A stretch of 42,708 bases of DNA, taken from the NCBI GenBank assembly GCA_021790195.1, contig JAJYIF010000024.1:1-42708 (forward strand), given 5' to 3'. Under the pieces are notes generated by a model. That model did not search any database. It was not told where the DNA came from and was given only the letters and a program-made list of their open reading frames with translations. This stretch comes from Nitrospirota bacterium (GTDB lineage: Bacteria; Nitrospirota; Thermodesulfovibrionia; Thermodesulfovibrionales; UBA9159). A program made the translations under genes and the position numbers. Within the stretch, counting starts at the first letter, position 1; each line of letters starts with the position of its first letter. Below, piece by piece: positions 42,634-42,708 of the stretch.

Positions 42634-42708
42634 AGGGATAGTTTTTCAAGACCATTCCCCCACCCTTTTTCAGGAGCATTCCTCCACTTTTTCAGGTCAT
42701 TCCCCCAC
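42603..42708. mobile_element. Probable end of an IS21-type element (multiple terminal direct repeats)
   Basis: Four direct copies of a unit TTTTTCA-n4/5-CATTCCYCCA begin at 42608, 42642, 42666 and 42688 and run to the edge of the window. The cluster starts with TGTG at 42603. IS21-family ends start with TG and carry several terminal repeats, so this is probably such an end with istA/istB outside the window. No transposase is visible here, so the family call is tentative. Confidence 0.4.

Noticed and set aside
42603-42708. CRISPR array at the right edge
   Set aside because: Units are short and unequally spaced (34, 24 and 22 bases) with no spacer-like unique sequence of constant length; an IS21-type end fits better.

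Overview
The window (about 42.7 kb, moderately GC-rich) looks like chromosomal DNA of a Gram-negative, respiratory, probably anaerobic or microaerophilic bacterium. The evidence is multiheme c-type cytochromes, a System II (ResB/CcsA) cytochrome c maturation pair, a MacAB-TolC type tripartite exporter, an IPTL-CTERM surface protein and several c-di-GMP signalling proteins. Nitrospirota (Thermodesulfovibrionia-like) or Desulfobacterota would fit, but this is inferred from gene content only.

Layout. 1-480: 3' end of a cytochrome with a CxxCH motif. 592-1842 (-): orphan MacB-type permease. 2175-4265 (+): membrane PAS-GAF-GGDEF diguanylate cyclase. 4450-5157 (-): IPTL-CTERM protein with its own promoter and terminator, followed by about 1 kb without genes but with strong palindromes. 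6243-7094 (+): split-Soret-type cytochrome with a Tat-like signal. 7146-7330: palindrome and a decayed hemerythrin fragment. 7525-10679: two paralogous 14-TM DHA2/EmrB drug exporters facing tail to tail, the first behind a leader of three hairpins. 10802-12350 (-): AAA+ ATPase and a LuxR-type DNA-binding protein. 12417-12737 (+): small hypothetical gene. 13192-16086 (+): GGDEF-EAL sensor whose periplasmic domain carries a CxxCH heme site.

The centrepiece is 16215-33583, eleven genes on the minus strand. In transcription order they encode a giant Ig-like plus about 28-heme cytochrome, ResB, CcsA, a lipoprotein, an FTR1-DUF2318 fusion, a second ResB-like protein, two FtsX-type permeases, an ABC ATPase, a small three-helix membrane protein and a B12-type radical SAM protein fused to an SRPBCC domain. 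From ResB onward the genes are separated by a dozen bases or less, and many junctions are 4-base ATGA overlaps. The FTR1/DUF2318/permease/permease/ATPase part resembles the Campylobacter Cj1658-Cj1663 and enterobacterial Fet iron-uptake loci. Here it is embedded in a cytochrome c assembly operon, and the FTR1 motif REXXE is altered to REGLK. I think this is the most likely undescribed system in the window: a giant cytochrome made together with its own heme ligation machinery and an iron/redox transport module.

33964-39275 (-): a MarR regulator followed by tolC-like, macA-like, macB ATPase and macB permease genes. A palindrome sits between the -35 and -10 boxes of the exporter promoter, which suggests direct MarR control. 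39458-41499 (+): FAH-family hydrolase and Old Yellow Enzyme, preceded by a consensus -35 box and a perfect 12-bp hairpin. 41514-42110 (-): SDR-fold protein lacking the catalytic Tyr/Lys. The right edge holds a consensus promoter, the start of a small membrane-protein gene, and a cluster of direct repeats that looks like the end of an IS21-type element.
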